Of a stretch of DNA of 64,000 nucleotides, positions 27,792-36,430 are shown in pieces. Location: the NCBI GenBank assembly GCA_963769435.1, contig CAVYLN010000002.1, positions 186,001 to 250,000 of the forward strand, written 5' to 3'. The position numbers were made by a program, and so were the translations under genes. This DNA is from JADKAV01 sp963769435. GTDB lineage: Bacteria; Actinomycetota; Actinomycetes; S36-B12; UBA10799. The notes beneath the pieces were generated by a model, which was not told the DNA's origin, searched no databases, and worked only from the letters and a program-made list of their open reading frames with translations. Each line of letters starts with the position of its first letter. The stretch's first letter is position 1.

Positions 27792-28928
27792 TCACCCGCG
27801 GCGCTTGGACCTCGTCGACCGCTTGGGCTGCGTGCGCGAGGTCGCGTCCCGGTTCTGCCGGTGGCGGCGATCGACCGGTGCGGCGATTCCACCGCTGGCC
27901 ACGCCGGCGGTGGTGGCCGCCTCGTCGGTCCCACTCGTGTCCGCGCCCGGAGCCGCTTCACCCCGCGCCGCACGCCGTTTCATGACCCTGGCTGACAGGG
28001 CCTTCATCGCCGGTTCGCGCTCCTTGATCTCACAGAGCACCGGTGTCGCGACGAAGATCGACGAGTAGGTACCCACGGCCATTCCGATGAACAGCACCAG
28101 TGCGAGGTCCATCAGGGTCGCAGCGCCCAGCAGACCCGCTCCGACGAACAGGATCGCGCCCACCGGCAGCAGAGCAACGATCGAGGTGTTGATGGACCGG
28201 ATCAGCGTCTGGTTGAGCGCCAGGTTCGCCAACTCGCTGAAGGTGTAGCGGCTCTGCCCGGTGACACCCTTGGTGTTCTCCTTGACCTTGTCGAAGACCA
28301 CCACCGTGTCGTACAGCGAGTAACCCAGGATGGTGAGCAGACCGATAACTGTGGCGGGAGTCACCTCGAAGCCCACGAGAGCGTAGATCCCAGCCGTGAT
28401 CAGGATGTCGTGGGCGAGTGCGACCAGGGCCGCGATCGCCATCTGCCACTGGAAGTAGATCGACAGGAAGACGACCACCGCCGCGAGGAACACCGCCAGG
28501 GCGATCAGCGCCTGTCTGGTGATCTCCCCACCCCACGTCGGACCCACATTCCGGCTGGAGATCTGGTCCGCATCCACCGCACAGGTCCCGGACAGGGCCG
28601 TGACCACGGCCGCGCTCTCCTCCTTCGACACGGCCGGCGTCTGCGCACGGATGTTCGCGCCTCCGACCTCCGTGACGGTGGCCACCTCCACCCCGGCCGA
28701 ACCGATCGTCTCCCGGACGTCCTGGATCGAACAGGACTGGCTGGGCACCAGGAACTCAGCGCCACCCTTGAACTCGATCCCGAGGTTCAGCCCACGCAGG
28801 AGGATCCCGGCCAACGCCAAGAGAATGAGTACCGCGGAGACCGTGTACCACATCTTGCGCCTGCCGACGATGTCGTAGGACACCTCACCGCGGTAGAGCC
28901 GGCCTCCGAGGCCACCGAACCTGGACAT
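27792..28928 (-). CDS. secF: Protein translocase subunit SecF
   Basis: 378 residues from the ATG at 28928, which shares one base with the secD stop (TGATG). The N-terminal motif YDIVGRRKMWYTVSAVLI and the signature GLNLGIEFKGGAEF are typical, followed by the periplasmic-side domain and five further membrane helices, including LVALAHDILITAGIYALVGF and LLTILGYSLYDTVVVFDKV. The C-terminal tail is long, basic and Thr/Arg-rich (PKRSTRSKRRG). With SecD and YajC it uses proton motive force to aid late steps of Sec-dependent export. Confidence 0.96.
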   Translation of the reverse strand: MSRFGGLGGRLYRGEVSYDIVGRRKMWYTVSAVLILLALAGILLRGLNLGIEFKGGAEFLVPSQSCSIQDVRETIGSAGVEVATVTEVGGANIRAQTPAVSKEESAAVVTALSGTCAVDADQISSRNVGPTWGGEITRQALIALAVFLAAVVVFLSIYFQWQMAIAALVALAHDILITAGIYALVGFEVTPATVIGLLTILGYSLYDTVVVFDKVKENTKGVTGQSRYTFSELANLALNQTLIRSINTSIVALLPVGAILFVGAGLLGAATLMDLALVLFIGMAVGTYSSIFVATPVLCEIKEREPAMKALSARVMKRRAARGEAAPGADTSGTDEAATTAGVASGGIAAPVDRRHRQNRDATSRTQPKRSTRSKRRG

Positions 28929-30622
28929 CAGACCCCCACCTTGTCCTTGCCGCGCGCGTTGGACTGCCCTGGCATCGTCGTCACTCCCAAACGTTTCGGG
29001 TCCAACCCGGTCAGCGAATGGCCGCTGGTGAACCAGGAGTTTCGGGCGAGCAGGCTGACCATGGGCCGGGTGAACAGGAACGCGACCATCACGTCGATCA
29101 GCGTCGTGAGGCCGAGCACGAAGGCGAAGCCCCGCACCGCCCCGACCGACAGGTAGTACAGGATCACAGCAGCCAGGAAGGAGACGAAGTCCGCAGCCAG
29201 GATCGTGCTGCGTGCGCGAGCCCATCCCGCGTCGCAAGCGGCGCGCAGGCTGCGACCCTCCCGGATCTCATCTCGGATGCGCTCGAAGTACACAACGAAC
29301 GAGTCGGCAGTGATACCGATCGCCACGATCGCACCAGCGACACCCGCGAGGGTCAATGCGAGACCGAGTTGGCGGCCCAGGATCACGAAGACCAGGTAGG
29401 TGATGATGGCGGCCAGCACCAGCGATACCACCGCGACCATGCCCAGGGCCCGGTAGTAGGCCAGCAGGTAGAGCACGACCAGCCCCAGCCCCAGCGCGCC
29501 GGCGATCAGTCCGACCTTGAGGTAGTCGGCGCCAAGGGTCGGGGTGACGGTCTCGACAGAGGCGATGTCGAGGGTCAGCGGCAACGCCCCGAACTTCAGA
29601 ACCTGCGCGAGGTTCTTCGCCTCGTCAGGGGTGAACGAACCGCTGATCTGGGCTCGGCCATCGTTGATCGGCTGCTGGAAGAACGGCGAGGACACCACCA
29701 GGCCGTCCAGCACGATCCCGAACTGGTTCTGCGGCGACGGCAGGCTCACGAGCCGGTTCGAGATTTCTGACAACGCGTCGGCACCCTCGCTGTCGAACTC
29801 CAGGTTCACGACCCACCCGGCACCACCTTGCGCGAGTTCCGCGGTGGCATTCGTGATCGAGGTGCCCTTGATGAACGCCGGCTCCAAGAGGTACTTGGCG
29901 GTACCTTCCCGGTCGCAGGTCACGATCCACTTCTCGGGGTTGTCGGGCTTGCCCCCCTGCCTGCTGGCGGGATCGGTGCAGTCGAGGTTCAGTAGTGCGT
30001 CCTCCAGCGCCGGGTCGTTCGCGCTGTCGCCCTCGACCGGTGGCAGCAGGGTGTTCTCGTCCGTGGCGTCAGCGGCCGGGGACTGCGTCGGGCTCGGGGA
30101 CTCCGCAGCGGGGCTCGGTGTCGTCTCGGCGAAACTGCTCTCCCCGCTCGCGTTGTTGTCCTTCTTCTTGTTCTTCTTGGTATCCGTCTGTGAGTCTGCG
30201 GGTTGCAGCGTGGCAGGGTCGATCTTGGCCGGTTCGACGATGGTCGAGACGGGCCGGAAGTCCAGCAGCGCGGTCTGACTGAGTTGTTCGGCGATCTCCC
30301 GTTGGTTCACCCCGGGCACCGACACCACGATCGCCGCGTCGTTCCCGGACCCCTGGATCGCGACATCGGCCTCGGCCACACCGAAGCCGTTCACCCGCTG
30401 CCGGATGATCTCCACCGTCTGCTGGAGTTGGTCATCAGTGATCTCGGCACTGCCCTCGGCCTGGTTCGGCACCAGGATGACCTGGGTACCTCCCTGCAGA
30501 TCAAGGCCGAGACGCGGCACATGGGAGGTGCCGGGCCAGAGGGCCCACACACCCAGCGCCACGATGATCGCCATCAGCGTCAACAATGGTCGCCACGGTT
30601 TCGGTCGGGCTGTCGCCGCCAT
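28928..30622 (-). CDS. secD: Protein translocase subunit SecD
   Basis: 564 residues. The N-terminal helix (LLTLMAIIVALGVWALW) is followed by the SecD motif GLDLQGGTQVIL and the P1 domain (QTVEIIRQRVNGFGVAEADV). Residues ~150-215 are a low-complexity insert rich in Lys, Ser, Pro and Glu (TKKNKKKDNNASGESS, TPSPAAESPSPTQSP), longer than usual. The P1 head resumes before five C-terminal membrane helices containing GVAGAIVAIGITADSFVVYF. It pairs with secF (1-base overlap) and follows yajC directly with no gap. Confidence 0.96.
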   Translation of the reverse strand: MAATARPKPWRPLLTLMAIIVALGVWALWPGTSHVPRLGLDLQGGTQVILVPNQAEGSAEITDDQLQQTVEIIRQRVNGFGVAEADVAIQGSGNDAAIVVSVPGVNQREIAEQLSQTALLDFRPVSTIVEPAKIDPATLQPADSQTDTKKNKKKDNNASGESSFAETTPSPAAESPSPTQSPAADATDENTLLPPVEGDSANDPALEDALLNLDCTDPASRQGGKPDNPEKWIVTCDREGTAKYLLEPAFIKGTSITNATAELAQGGAGWVVNLEFDSEGADALSEISNRLVSLPSPQNQFGIVLDGLVVSSPFFQQPINDGRAQISGSFTPDEAKNLAQVLKFGALPLTLDIASVETVTPTLGADYLKVGLIAGALGLGLVVLYLLAYYRALGMVAVVSLVLAAIITYLVFVILGRQLGLALTLAGVAGAIVAIGITADSFVVYFERIRDEIREGRSLRAACDAGWARARSTILAADFVSFLAAVILYYLSVGAVRGFAFVLGLTTLIDVMVAFLFTRPMVSLLARNSWFTSGHSLTGLDPKRLGVTTMPGQSNARGKDKVGV

Positions 30623-30886
30623 CTATGCCTCGCTGTCCATTACGTTCGCCACTGCCGCTCGAGCGTATTTCACGACCACTCCGTCACTGATCTCCAGGCC
30701 GATGGTGTCTTCGTCCATCCATGCCACCGTTCCATAGATGCCGGCTGTCGTCATGACCTCGGCCCCCACGTGGACGGCCATCTGCGCCGCTTGCGCCTCC
30801 CGCTGTCGCTGGCGAAGCGGACGGATCGTGGTGAACCACAAACCGGCCAGCAGTACCAGCGGCAAAGCCAGCAAGAGGAAATCCAC
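30623..30886 (-). CDS. yajC: Preprotein translocase accessory protein YajC
   Basis: 87 residues from a GTG at 30886. One N-terminal membrane helix (FLLLALPLVLLAGLWF) is followed by the basic segment RPLRQRQREAQ and the small beta domain GAEVMTTAGIYGTVAWMDED and VVVKYARAAVANVM, the usual YajC layout. It forms the SecDF-YajC complex. The secD start lies directly after its stop, and ruvB lies 9 bp upstream, so a ruvCAB-yajC-secDF transcript is likely. Confidence 0.94.
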   Translation of the reverse strand: MDFLLLALPLVLLAGLWFTTIRPLRQRQREAQAAQMAVHVGAEVMTTAGIYGTVAWMDEDTIGLEISDGVVVKYARAAVANVMDSEA

Positions 30887-30895
30887 TGCCTGATC

Positions 30896-31945
30896 CTATC
30901 CGCCGCGCGAAACATCCTGTGGGTCGGTCAGCGACAGTTGGTCGTCCCCGACCGGCAGAGCCAGCCCGAGATGGGCGTAGGCCCTGGCCGTGGCCACCCT
31001 GCCGCGAGGGGTCCGGGCCAGGTACCCGGAACGCAGCAGGAAGGGCTCGCAGACGGTTTCCACGGTCTCCGCCTCCTCGCCCACCGCCACCGCGAGCGTG
31101 GACAGACCCACGGGTCCGCCACCGAAATTGGCGACCAGCGCCTGGAGCACCGCACGGTCCAATCTGTCCAGCCCACTGGTGTCCACCTCGAACAGCGTCA
31201 GTGCAGCCTGCGTGGACTCCACATCAACACGCGAGTTGCCGTGGATCTGGGCATAGTCGCGAACCCGCCTGAGGAGCCGGTTCGCGATGCGGGGTGTCCC
31301 CCGCGAACGTCCCGCGATGATCTCCAGCGCTTCCGGATCAGCTTGCGTTCCCATCAGGCCTGCCGCACGCTCGACAATGCGCTGCAGGTCGGCGGGGTCG
31401 TAGAAGTCCATGTGAGCGGTGAACCCGAACCTGTCGCGCAGAGGACCGGGCAGAAGTCCCGATCGTGTGGTGGCGCCCACAAGCGTGAACGCAGACAGGT
31501 CCAGCGGTATTGACATCGCGCCGGGGCCCTTGCCGACCACGACGTCGACCCGGAAATCCTCCATCGCCATGTAGAGCATCTCCTCGGCCGGGCGGGAAAG
31601 CCGATGGATCTCGTCGATGAAGAGCACCTCGCCGGGCTGCAGAGCCGTGAGTATCGACGCCAGATCACCCGCGTGTGTGATGGCGGGTCCACTGGTGAGT
31701 CGCAGAGCACTCCCGAGTTCGGCGGCGATGATCATCGCCAGGGTGGTCTTGCCCAGCCCCGGGGGGCCGCTGAGCAGGACGTGGTCGGCCACGTGCTCGC
31801 GTTGCTTGGCCGCGGACAACACCAGTCGAAGTTGGTCCTTGACGCGATCCTGGCCGATGAAGTCGGCCAGCGAGACAGGTCGCAGGGCCCCCTCGACGAG
31901 GCGCTCTGAGTCGTCGGCGCCTGGAGAGACCATCGGCTCGGTCAT
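30896..31945 (-). CDS. ruvB: Holliday junction branch-migration helicase RuvB
   Basis: 349 residues; the start is the ATG at 31945, which overlaps the ruvA stop (ATGA). The frame is open further upstream, but that part is only a shadow of ruvA. Walker A is LSGPPGLGKTTLAMIIAAEL, Walker B VLFIDEIHRLSRPAEE, sensor 1 LVGATTRSGLLPGPLRDRFG, and the arginine finger region lies in GTPRIANRLLRRVRD. The C-terminal winged-helix domain (EPFLLRSGYLARTPRGRVAT) binds DNA. It acts as paired hexamers with RuvA to move Holliday junctions. Confidence 0.97.
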   Translation of the reverse strand: MTEPMVSPGADDSERLVEGALRPVSLADFIGQDRVKDQLRLVLSAAKQREHVADHVLLSGPPGLGKTTLAMIIAAELGSALRLTSGPAITHAGDLASILTALQPGEVLFIDEIHRLSRPAEEMLYMAMEDFRVDVVVGKGPGAMSIPLDLSAFTLVGATTRSGLLPGPLRDRFGFTAHMDFYDPADLQRIVERAAGLMGTQADPEALEIIAGRSRGTPRIANRLLRRVRDYAQIHGNSRVDVESTQAALTLFEVDTSGLDRLDRAVLQALVANFGGGPVGLSTLAVAVGEEAETVETVCEPFLLRSGYLARTPRGRVATARAYAHLGLALPVGDDQLSLTDPQDVSRGG

Positions 31946-32553
31946 GGCGTGACCGCCGGTGTGTGATCCAGAACCTGCAGGGCCACGCGTAGAGCCTCTG
32001 GCACGGACAGTTCGGCGGCATCGGGACGTTGGGCCACGATCTGCACGGCCTGTTGGGCCTCGGCGGCCGACCATCCCAGTCCGGTGAGCGCGGCGCTGAC
32101 CTGGCCACGCCAGGACTGAGCGGTGGCGGCCCGCTGATCGACGCTGGGCGCGGACACGCCGAGACGGTCCTTCAGGTCGACGATGATCCGCTGCGCCCCC
32201 TTGCGGCCCACGCCCGGCACGGTCGTCAGGGCTGCCACATCCTCCTGCGCGATGGCTTCCCGGATCTGATCGGCCGTCAGCGTGGCCAGCATGGTCAGGG
32301 CCAGGCGTGGTCCGATCCCGGAGACGGTCTGCACCGTGCGGAATATCTCCCGCTCCTCGGCGTCTGCGAAACCGAACAGGGTGAGGCTGTCCTCCCGGAC
32401 CACCAAGTCGGTGGTGAGCAGACACTCCTCGCCGACGTCCAGCCCGCCGGCAGTGCGGGCGGTCACCACCACGGACACACCGATGCCGCCCACCTCCACG
32501 ACGAGCTCATCAGTCGTCCGCGACACCACCCTGCCCCGGAGTTGAGCAATCAT
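31942..32553 (-). CDS. ruvA: Holliday junction DNA-binding protein RuvA
   Basis: 203 residues from the ATG at 32553, overlapping ruvC (ATGA). Domain I is the OB fold (MIAQLRGRVVSRTTDELVVE). Domain II holds two helix-hairpin-helix motifs, QTVSGIGPRLALTML and TTVPGVGRKGAQRIIVDLKD, for backbone contacts at the junction. Domain III (ALTGLGWSAAEAQQAV) contacts RuvB. The length and order are normal for the family. Confidence 0.96.
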   Translation of the reverse strand: MIAQLRGRVVSRTTDELVVEVGGIGVSVVVTARTAGGLDVGEECLLTTDLVVREDSLTLFGFADAEEREIFRTVQTVSGIGPRLALTMLATLTADQIREAIAQEDVAALTTVPGVGRKGAQRIIVDLKDRLGVSAPSVDQRAATAQSWRGQVSAALTGLGWSAAEAQQAVQIVAQRPDAAELSVPEALRVALQVLDHTPAVTP

Positions 32554-33044
32554 CGGGCCGCCCCGATCCGCCCCCGCGAGCGCCACAGATGACAGATCCC
32601 GAGAGCCAGGGCGTCCGTGGCGTCTGCAGTGCGGGGCACCTCTCGCAGACCCAGGATGCGCCCCACCATGAACGCCACCTGCCCCTTGTCCGCCCGGCCG
32701 GATCCGGTGACAGCGGCCTTGACCTCGGTCGGTGTGTGCTGATCCACCGGCAGTCCGAGTTGGGTCGCCGCCAGCATGCACACGGCTGCGGCCTGGGCGG
32801 TTCCCGTCGCGGTGCGCACATTGTTCTGGCTGAAGACACGCTCCACGACCAGCACATCGGCTCCGCTGTCGATCAGGTGGGTCCGGACTGCCTCGTAGAC
32901 GCGCAAGAGCCGCAACTCGTGGGCCATATCCGGTGGTGTGCGGACCACGTCGGAGGCCAGGGCACGCGCCTTGCCGTCGAACCCCGCCTCGACCACGGCG
33001 ACGCCACAGCGCGTGAGTCCGGGATCCACCGCAACCACACGCAT
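32550..33044 (-). CDS. ruvC: Crossover junction endodeoxyribonuclease RuvC
   Basis: 164 residues. The ATG at 33044 follows GGAGG with 5-nt spacing and gives the usual start MRVVAVDPGLTRCG. Catalytic acids are Asp in VDPGLTR, Glu in VVERVFSQNN and Asp residues in ATDALALGICHL. It resolves Holliday junctions and begins the ruvC-ruvA-ruvB run. The short upstream extension of the open frame lacks a ribosome site. Confidence 0.96.
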   Translation of the reverse strand: MRVVAVDPGLTRCGVAVVEAGFDGKARALASDVVRTPPDMAHELRLLRVYEAVRTHLIDSGADVLVVERVFSQNNVRTATGTAQAAAVCMLAATQLGLPVDQHTPTEVKAAVTGSGRADKGQVAFMVGRILGLREVPRTADATDALALGICHLWRSRGRIGAAR

Positions 33045-33132
33045 TCGGCCTCCGCAACGTCGATCGTACAACTGTACGTCAGCCTAGCCGGTCGAACAGG
33101 GCCCGCCGGGCATCCCGACCGTGACACGCGGA

Positions 33133-34885
33133 CTATCTTCCCCCGCGGATGGTCAGCGGATTGCCCGCGAGGACCGGGGATCCGATCACCTCCCGGAAAC
33201 CGTGTCGCAGGCTCCGGACCAACTCGTCTCGGTCGTCCACCGCGGCATCGTCGGTGCTGATGCCGACACTGGCGACTCCAGAGTAGGTGAGCATCGTGAT
33301 GTTGATCGCGGCCCCGATGGTGGCCACCAACGGATACATCCGCTCGACGCGAGCGCCGGCGAGCCACACCGGCACGGGCACTCCTGGCACATTGGAGGCT
33401 GTGAGATCGGAGGTCTGCGCCGCCGCGGACAGCAGTTCCGGCGGCAGGAAACGGGAGAACTCCGCAAGGTTGTCAGCCAGTTTCAGCGCCGGTTCCGCCC
33501 GCCAGCTACGGACGGTCTGGGCGGCCACGTCGAGCACGTCGTCGATCGCGTTGGAGATCGGAATCTCGAATCGTGCGATCGTCACCGCGTTGGCGGCGTC
33601 GTCGCCCGACGTTCGCAGCGAGATCGGCATGTTCATCCGCAACTCGTCGACGGGCATGCCCATCCGCTCGTGATAGCGGTGCATACCCACACTGATCGCT
33701 GCCAGGAACAGGTCGTTCACGCTTCGGTTGCGGCGCTTCGCGGCCTCGCGGTACTTGCCGAAGTCCATGTCGATGGTGTCGAAGTGGTAGTTGATGCTGC
33801 GCTGTTGCATGATCGGCGAGAGCGGACCGAACGGAACTTTGGTGAAACGCATCACCGACTCCGCTGTGCGCCGGGCCCGCCCGATCAGCTCGGAGGGGTT
33901 CTTGATCGCCTCCATCGTCAGCGGGCCGAGCCCCTTGACGGCGTCCTCGGCGGTTCGGGCCACCCACCCCACGTTGTTGCGGATGACCGCCTCCAGGAAG
34001 CCGGTGGTGTCCAGCACCGCGGGCTCCGGGGCGGGCGGCATCGGTCCCAGATCCGCTCCCTCCGGCGCGAAGTCGAACAGAGCGAGTCCCAGCTGCACCG
34101 CTCCTTGCCCGTCTGCGATCGCGTGGTGGAGTTTGAGGATCAACGCAGCCCTGCCTCCCGGCAGTCCTTCCAACAGCGTCATCCGCCACAGCGGCCGGTC
34201 CCGGTCGAAATCTGCCATGCTCTGCCGTCGAGCGTCCTCCAAGACATCGGCCCAAGTGGACCCCGTGGGCATGCTGAAACGGCGCAGGTGGAATGACAGA
34301 TCGAAATTCGGGTCGACCACCAGTCTTGGGGTCTGCAGGCCGATCGGACCCTCCACCACGGTGGATCTCAGGACCGGCGCGAGCCTCGTGGCCCTCTCAT
34401 ACCGCTCCTTGAGCACATCCCAGTCGGGGCTCTTCTCCAACACCAGCAGCCCGATGACCGTCGACCTCATCACCGGGTCGTCGGTGGCCATCCGCCATGT
34501 GGCGAAGTCCCAGCCCGACATCCGCTTGGAGCCGGACGACGCGAGCTTGCCCCGCAGCGGTGTCGGCTGCTTGGCGGCCTTCTTCGCCGGAGCCTTCTTC
34601 GCCGGAGCCTTCTTCGCCGGAGCCTTCTTCGCCGCAGTCTTCTTCGCCGGAGCCTTCTTCGCCGGAGCCTTCTTCGCCGGAGCCTTCTTCGCCGCGAGCC
34701 TTCTTCGCCGGAGCCTTCTTCGCCGGAGCCTTCTTCGCCGCAGTCTTCTTCGCCGCAGCCTTCTTCGCCGGAGCCTTCTTCGCCGGAGCCCCCTTCCTCG
34801 TTGTCTGCTTCGCGACCGGGGCCTTCTTGGCGTCCCCCGGGTTCACCTGGCCGCTCGTGCTCGGCTGGTCAGGACTCTTGGCCAC
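33133..34885 (-). CDS. WS/DGAT O-acyltransferase with long Lys/Ala/Pro N-terminal tail (one frame break in the tail)
   Basis: From the GTG at 34885 (strong AAGGAGG) the frame reads MAKSPDQPSTSG..., then a run of about 14 APAKK-type pentapeptides, then QPTPLRGKLASSGSKR, and enters MSGWDFATWRMATDDPVM, the WS/DGAT start, in the same frame once one extra base near 34695 is removed. The catalytic domain has PLWRMTLLEGLPGG, the acyltransferase motif HHAIADGQG, and NDLFLAAISVGM. The family esterifies fatty acyl-CoA to diacylglycerol or fatty alcohol for storage lipid. The ATG at 34521 has no ribosome site, so translation from the GTG with the tail attached is the best reading. The whole protein is about 583 residues, the tail 121. 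The tail resembles histone H1 or phasin ends, and may bind nucleic acid or the lipid-body surface; that is inference. Confidence 0.85.
34577..34787 (-). repeat. Fourteen 15-bp tandem repeats coding for the APAKK tail
   Basis: Fourteen units of GCCTTCTTCGCCGGA (+ strand) and close variants run head to tail inside the 5' part of the WS/DGAT gene. Thirteen are 15 bp, and the one at 34682-34697 is 16 bp, which breaks the frame. A change in copy number would keep the frame; the single-base insertion does not. Confidence 0.92.
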
Positions 34886-34892
34886 GGTGGTT

Positions 34893-34899
34893 CCTCCTT
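34893..34899 (-). promoter_or_regulatory. Ribosome binding site setting the WS/DGAT tail start
   Basis: AAGGAGG lies 7 nt upstream of the GTG at 34885 and is among the best Shine-Dalgarno matches in the window. No comparable site precedes the internal ATG at 34521. It therefore supports synthesis of the tailed form. I see nothing else definite in 34900-35078. Confidence 0.75.
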
Positions 34900-35078
34900 G
34901 TCGGCGGGCATGACCACGTTATCGCCGCAGGCCGACATTGCGCTTCCTCAACCCATCGAGCGAGCCCGACTTTGCAGACCCGGCCAACTCAGCGAAAGTC
35001 TGTTCACGGGCTGCTGACTCGGGTGGCCCGCACGGAGGATGGTGAAATCTGCCGCCCCGACCTGCCCCGAAAAGTGGA

Positions 35079-35831
35079 TCAGGCGTCGACCTCGGCCATT
35101 ATCTCGTCCGACACGTCGAAGTTCGCGTAGACGTTCTGCACGTCATCGCTGTCGTCAAGGGCTTCGAGGAGCCGGAAGATCTTCGAGGCTCCGTCGGCAT
35201 CCAACGGCACGGTGACGCTGGGCACGAACTGGGCCTCGGCGGAGTCATAGTCGAGTCCCGCGTCCTGCAGAGCCGTGCGCACAGCCACGAGGTCCGTCGG
35301 CTCGCAGATCACTTCGAAGGTCCCTCCGAGGTCGTTGATCTCCTCGGCGCCGGCGTCGAGGACGGCGGTCAGAACATCGTCCTCCGACAATCCGGCCGCC
35401 GGAACAAGCACCACCCCTTTGCGCGCGAACAGGTACGACACCGACCCGGGATCGGCCATCGAACCCCCGTTCCTGCTCATCGCCACGCGGACCTCGCCGG
35501 CTGCCCGGTTGCGGTTGTCGGTGAGACACTCGATGAGCACGGCGACACCCTGGGGGCCGTAGCCCTCGTACATGATGGTCTCCCAGTCAGAGCCTCCGGA
35601 CTCGGCACCGGATCCACGCTTGACCGCTCGGTCGATGTTGTCGACCGGGACCGAGTTCTTCCGCGCCTTCTGGATCGCGTCGTACAGCGTGGGATTGCCG
35701 TCGGGGTCGCCGCCACCGGTGCGCGCGGCCACCTCGATGTTCTTGATCAACTTGGCGAACAACTTCCCACGTTTGGCGTCGATCGCAGCCTTCTTGTGCT
35801 TCGTCGTCGCCCACTTCGAATGGCCGCTCAT
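35079..35831 (-). CDS. YebC/PmpR-family transcription or translation factor
   Basis: 250 residues. It opens MSGHSKWATTKHKKAAIDAK, the family signature, with RGKLFAKLIKNIEVAAR next. GGSDWETIMYEGYGPQGVAV and LTDNRNRAAGEVRVAMSRNGG are well conserved. YebC proteins were first described as DNA-binding regulators, and recent work on the family points to relief of ribosome stalling. The ATG at 35831 overlaps the pdxT stop by ATGA, so it is translated with the pdxS-pdxT pair. Confidence 0.95.
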   Translation of the reverse strand: MSGHSKWATTKHKKAAIDAKRGKLFAKLIKNIEVAARTGGGDPDGNPTLYDAIQKARKNSVPVDNIDRAVKRGSGAESGGSDWETIMYEGYGPQGVAVLIECLTDNRNRAAGEVRVAMSRNGGSMADPGSVSYLFARKGVVLVPAAGLSEDDVLTAVLDAGAEEINDLGGTFEVICEPTDLVAVRTALQDAGLDYDSAEAQFVPSVTVPLDADGASKIFRLLEALDDSDDVQNVYANFDVSDEIMAEVDA

Positions 35832-36430
35832 GCATCCTCCAGAACCATGTCCACCAGCAGGGCGTGGAAACGCCGGTCGTCGGTCATCTCGGGGTGGAAG
35901 GACGTCGCCACCGCCCGACCCTGTCGTACCGCCACGATTCTATCCGGCGATTCCGCGGACTCCACGTGCGCGAGGATCTCAACCTCCGGACCAACCCGTT
36001 CGACCCAGGGCGCCCGGATGAAGACCGCAGTCACCAACGGTCCCGGCAGTGTCGGCACCGCGACCGCCGCCTCGAAGGAGTCCACCTGCCGCCCGAAGGC
36101 ATTGCGGCGCACCGTCATGTCGATGGCGCCCAGGGCCAGTTGATCAGGACGACCGTCCAGCACCTCGGTGGCGAGCAGGATCATGCCCGCGCAGGTCCCG
36201 AGGACCGGCAGACCTTCACGCAGGGCGCTGGTCAACGGCTCCTCGAGACCGTTGCGGCGGATCAGCATCCCGATCGTCGTCGACTCGCCGCCGGGGATGA
36301 CGAGCCCCTGGACGGCCTTCAGATCCGCAGGTCCTCGCACGCGAACCGCCTCGGCCCCGCAATCACCGAGCATCCGCGAGTGCTCACGCACATCGCCCTG
36401 CAGCGCGAGGACTCCGACCCGGGGAGTCAC
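35828..36430 (-). CDS. pdxT: Pyridoxal 5'-phosphate synthase glutaminase subunit PdxT
   Basis: 200 residues from a GTG at 36430 overlapping the pdxS stop (GTGA). Class I glutaminase features are GLVIPGGESTTIG, the nucleophile Cys in LGTCAGMILLA, and the His/Glu pair in ATSFHPEMTDD. It releases ammonia from glutamine and passes it to PdxS. Family length and start (RVGVLALQGDVREH) are normal. Confidence 0.96.
   Translation of the reverse strand: MTPRVGVLALQGDVREHSRMLGDCGAEAVRVRGPADLKAVQGLVIPGGESTTIGMLIRRNGLEEPLTSALREGLPVLGTCAGMILLATEVLDGRPDQLALGAIDMTVRRNAFGRQVDSFEAAVAVPTLPGPLVTAVFIRAPWVERVGPEVEILAHVESAESPDRIVAVRQGRAVATSFHPEMTDDRRFHALLVDMVLEDA

Noticed and set aside
34577..34787. Regular 15-bp direct repeats resembling a CRISPR or VNTR array
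   Set aside because: Units are head to tail without spacers and code for APAKK within an open frame; they form the protein tail, not a CRISPR.
34397..34885. A stand-alone histone H1-like gene
   Set aside because: It ends only because of a single extra base at 34682-34697; without it the frame continues into WS/DGAT.
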